Shown here: positions 60,481 through 64,000 of the stretch, one piece after another
Layout of the letters: each line of letters opens with the position of its first letter
Position numbering within the stretch: the first letter of the stretch is position 1
Assembly (NCBI RefSeq): GCF_000182925.2
Contig: NC_026505.1
Coordinates: 1,054,001 to 1,118,000 of the forward strand
Reading direction: 5' to 3'
Length of the DNA: 64,000 nucleotides
From: Neurospora crassa OR74A
Taxonomy: Eukaryota; Ascomycota; Sordariomycetes; Sordariales; Sordariaceae
Notes under the pieces: generated by a model
What the model saw: only the letters and a program-made list of their open reading frames with translations
Told to the model about the DNA's origin: nothing
Database searches by the model: none
Translations under genes and position numbers: made by a program

Positions 60481-63250
60481 ACTATAATGCTCTAAATTTA
60501 ACACTAACGGCCGGCATCTTCAACCCCAATTAGTCGGCGGAGAAGCCTCCCATCTACTAATATTATATTACAAATACCTCCGCCGCCTTATTAAACCTCT
60601 CCATGAAACCCTACGCCGGCCAATACATCCGTACGCACTAGTAAACATCAATATAAGAGTATAATAGGGTTAATATTAGGTAATTTATACTAGGGAGGTT
60701 CCGAAAACGGAACCTATAAAGAAGAGGGTCGTATTAAGAGGTTAAAGGGGGTAACCGCTAGGAAGAGGCCGCTACAATACTACAACGCTCTACCTAACTT
60801 ACTAAACTTATACCTAAGAGTATTTTAACGAACGTACGACGAATATACTTCGCGGGAAGGATGATCCGGTACTACGTTAGGGTAATACGCTAAAATAGGA
60901 TTCTACTATATTTAATAGTAAGGAAGTAGAATTTGCATTAGTATAAAAGAGGCTCGCTAGAGTATAAATTATTCTAATTGGTAGCTATCAATACATCTTT
61001 GGATTGACCCCTAACTCGCTATCCCCTACGTATGGCCACGACCTTAGTCACCTCAGCCTACCTTTCGCCTACGCTTCTAACAATTACCAATTATATTTAG
61101 TAGTCTAACTTAATTAACACTCCGTCTTCTACAATCTAATATATAGCGTATAGCAATTCTACAACTTAAACGTAATCTATCGTACTATAGAACTCACCTC
61201 TTATTATATTCCCTAACTTTATTAATTCGCTATATAGCATGGCTAAAATTAATCAATAATTAACTACTAGCACTAGGATCACTCTACTACCCCAATTCTC
61301 TCTTCTATAAATATCCTAATTGAGATAATGAAAGTTTATATCGCCTATAATAATATCCCTTCCCCTCGGCCTTAATACAATTTCTTCTAAAAGTATTTAC
61401 TAATCCGCCTTAGGTTTAGAATCTTAAATTAGTAAATATACTAACTATACCCGTATATCCTCTACTCCCTTTGTAAGTTATACTATTATCTAATCATTTC
61501 CCTACTTATAGTTTTACTACTCGGTTACAAAACGTTTATTAATATATATTACTATATATCCCTAATTAATATTATTTAACGTCTAATAACAGGATACTTT
61601 AATATTAGGTATACCGCCTATAGCTACACTTCGGCCTAATTCCTATATTATTATAATATTATAATAATCTTCTATTTCAAATATAATCTTCATTCTATTA
61701 TATAACTTCGCTATATTCTAGTAGAGGATTTTTAAATTTATTAGGTAAATAGTCGGAACTCGGTGGACTTCGAATTTAATATAGTATTAATTATACCGGT
61801 AATTCATTATTACCGTTTCGCGTACGTCCTTTCGAGGTAGGCCTTAAGTAGCCGGTACTCCTTCTTATAATTACTATACTTTTTAGTAAATCGAACTTCT
61901 TACTATTAGGCTTCTAAATTTTTAAATAAAGTATGAGGGATATTAACGTTACTATTATTTACTTTAGGACGAACTTATTAAGGGGTAATAGGAGTCCTTT
62001 AGGTAATCTTCCAATAATTCTAATTTTAGTTTAGGGCTAGTATTTTATTAATTATAATTAGTATAGATTATAGGGTATATTCTCTTAATTACTCTATAAA
62101 CGCTATTATAGTACGGCCTTATATAGCTCTTATAAATAAGTATTCATTTAATATTGTAATATATCCTTTACGGTTATAAAGGAAGTATTTCCTAAATTTA
62201 GGCCGTTACTTAAAAGGGTAATTAATTTCGGATTCTATTATAGTTGTATTCGAGTATTATTTTTTAGTATAGTAGAGGTATTGTACTTCCTTCTTATTAG
62301 GGTAGAAGTAGCCTAAGTAGCTAAACTCTTAATAATTATAATATTATTAGGAGATTACATCCCTTTTAAAAGGTTCGTAGTAGAAGGCGTTATTTATTTA
62401 AAAGAGGGAGTCCTTCGTTAAACATACTCTATCGTCTACTATTAATACTTTAAATAGTAGGGAACCCCTTTTATTTTTATATTTCCTCTACTATACTTTT
62501 ACCCGGATAATATTAATACTATTCTTCTTAAATAAACCCTTTATTGATACTTCGGGCTTAAAGTTATTAATAAGTATTTACAATATATTGTAGGTTAGTA
62601 CTAAAACTATTTTAAAGGCAATTATAATATTTTAATAGAAAATATATATTATTTCGGTTTAGTTTTTAAAATTCTAATATCTTCCTTCCTTATTAAATAT
62701 TATTATATAGTTTCTATTAAAATATAGTTTTATTACTACTTTAGCTTCAACTTTAAAGTATTTTTTATTAATTATATTAATTATTTCTACTATTATTCGT
62801 CGTTTGTTATTGGCCGGTAGGGATTTTCTGTTTCATTTTATTATTAAATATTATTTAACCCGGAGAGGGTTAATAATTTAAGTGCCTATTAGTATAAGAT
62901 AGAATCTCTTTATATTCGTAGGGAGGGCGTTCGGGCCTATAGTAATTATAGCCTAGGATTTTGGAAGGGGGGATTTCTATATTTTTATAATTTCAATAAC
63001 TATTTTCTTTAATTTATTAATATCGTTTTAGAGCTATTTTGTATTGCTATTATTAGTTTAAAGGTTCCAATTTTAAGTGTATAGGGTAGTTACTATAATT
63101 TTAAGAATTTTTTAACCTACGCTATTCGGGTAGTAAGTGGGCTATTAATACTAGGAAAATTTATAACTTCTTTTATAAACTTTTCTTATTCTTCCTAAAA
63201 TAAATTTAAAGTTTCTAAAGCTTCCGCTAGTTTTATACCGGTTCGGGGTA
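60481..63250. other. Degraded DNA, possible retroelement interior
   Basis: RIP-saturated apart from small patches (60490-60640, 61010-61080). A minus-strand frame gives Lys/Arg/Gln-rich helical stretches, such as QEVRFTKKYSNYKKEYRLLK (about 61900-61840), and Leu-rich pieces at about 62350-61990. A plus-strand ATGGCCACGACCTTAGTC near 61030 could be an old start codon but soon meets stops. No domain is recognised. Together with the LTR-like block at 63749 it could be a minus-strand LTR element. Confidence 0.3.
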
Positions 63251-63480
63251 TTATCGTCGGTGTATCGGTTCCGGTCGTTCCGGATATATATTAGCTCGAT
63301 ACCAACCCACCTCTAACGCTTCCGGTCGCTCCGATACCCGCGCTTTTAATGCGCAATTAATACAGTATCGTAGAAGGGGGTAATCGGACGTCTTAAACAC
63401 GATTCTGGTGTCAAAAATGATTTTGTCGCTGTCGTCGACCAAGTACCCGCGTTTCAACGTTTTCGCGAGCTTTCTCCTAA
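63251..63480 (-). pseudogene. Unrecognised RIP-poor coding fragment
   Basis: A 68-codon open frame starts MKRGYLVDDSDKIIFDTRIV and contains LLRYCINCALKARVSERPEA, with a CxxC pair. The frame continues upstream without a stop for several residues (SRKLAKTL). It keeps many CpG and some TpG, and its amino-acid composition is normal, unlike the surroundings. It reads like a real protein fragment, perhaps the start of a retroelement protein after the LTR-like block at 63749. I do not recognise it. Confidence 0.4.
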
Positions 63481-63748
63481 GTTTAGATAATATATAGCTA
63501 GTGCGAAAATAAAGAATAGAATATATTGAATATTGGAAGAAGAAAAAGGAGTTCTACTTGTTGATTCAATTAAAGAGCTCCTTCCTAATTTAAATTAAAA
63601 CGGAGGTTATTAATCTCCAAGTTTTCCTTTACTAAAGGAAAGTTCTAGACGGCTTAATTCCTATCTACGCCTACAAATTTAAAAAAGAAAATTTTCGCCT
63701 ATATTATCCTAAATTGTTTTAATATAGGAACTCTCTTCTAATCGAACT

Positions 63749-64000
63749 GTCACAGGCATTACTGCCATGTTCCTGTATATAGATAGAGGGTACTGCACTA
63801 CATAGTGCGGTCAGCTGTGTAGCTGCCTAAGTGCAGTACAGCAGTCACGTACACACGTGCGCTGTAGTCCGTATACTGGACCCACGCACGTATGCCCTAC
63901 ATAGTTCTCGTACGCGCATAGGATTCTCTTCCTATTCCTCGCACAATAATTAAAGTCTTACCTTAGTACTTACTTACGCCCCGTAATACTTTATTGTACC
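63749..64000 (-). repeat. Possible LTR running off the window
   Basis: RIP-poor block starting TGTCACAGGCATTACTGC, with a hairpin (GTACTGCACT at 63790-63799, AGTGCAGTAC at 63830-63839) and repeated ACGTACACACGTGCG-like sequence. The TG start and the change in composition suggest an LTR whose partner lies outside. A DNA-element terminus is an alternative. Confidence 0.4.

Overview
The window looks like a transposon graveyard from the genome of a filamentous ascomycete (Pezizomycotina). I find no intact host gene, tRNA, rRNA or CRISPR. The DNA is very AT-rich and saturated with TpA, while CpA and TpG are scarce. Degraded transposon frames carry TAA/TAG stops mainly where Gln or Trp codons are expected. 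This is the mark of repeat-induced point mutation (RIP), which is specific to fungi. The element set (Tad-type LINE, fungal Helitron, Mutator-like elements, Copia and Gypsy LTR elements, a Tnp2-type transposase) fits the same origin. All protein calls come from reading the degraded frames by eye and allowing for RIP stops; none has been checked against a database.

Layout. 1-3676: unrecognised degraded sequence with tandem repeats. 3677-3911: about 78 copies of TAA. 4100-7760: Tnp2/CACTA-like transposase relic (+). 7787-9720: microsatellite, 14-bp minisatellite and a RIP-poor patch. 9735-12210: Mutator-like element (MULE) A, missing its left end. 12211-12711: 5' end of a Copia element with one LTR. 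13170-16290: LTR-like sequence, gag-like relic and an inserted retroposon. About 17530-26460: a minus-strand Helitron (Rep plus helicase), split by a 3.1-kb MULE (21705-24818) and a 543-bp MITE (24859-25401). 27553-28200: a ~200-bp repeat in three copies. 28414-32087: MULE B (+), carrying a second 543-bp MITE. 32100-34250: RIP-poor patches, another retroposon copy and a telomere-like motif. 34250-38760: Tad-like LINE (-), split by MULE D (34934-38074). 39450-48230: Gypsy element (+), split by MULE C (39767-42899) and a 5'-truncated retroposon (44878-45189). 48231-60093: a MULE with ~95-bp inverted ends, containing a 2226-bp gag-only LTR element (48914-51139) and a 6139-bp Copia (53948-60086). 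60094-64000: tandem repeats, unrecognised degraded sequence and a possible LTR at the window edge.

The nesting is supported by target-site duplications read directly: GTTTC (Copia), GGTTA (gag-only LTR element), 8-bp duplications for five MULE-type insertions and two MITEs taken together (six sites, one imperfect), and a 16-bp duplication for one retroposon. The MULEs and MITEs form one modular family. They share two different subterminal modules but have different outermost inverted repeats. I found no convincing new cellular system. The most interesting points are the modular MULE family, the three-copy structured retroposon, the two 543-bp MITEs, and a few RIP-poor patches of unknown origin.
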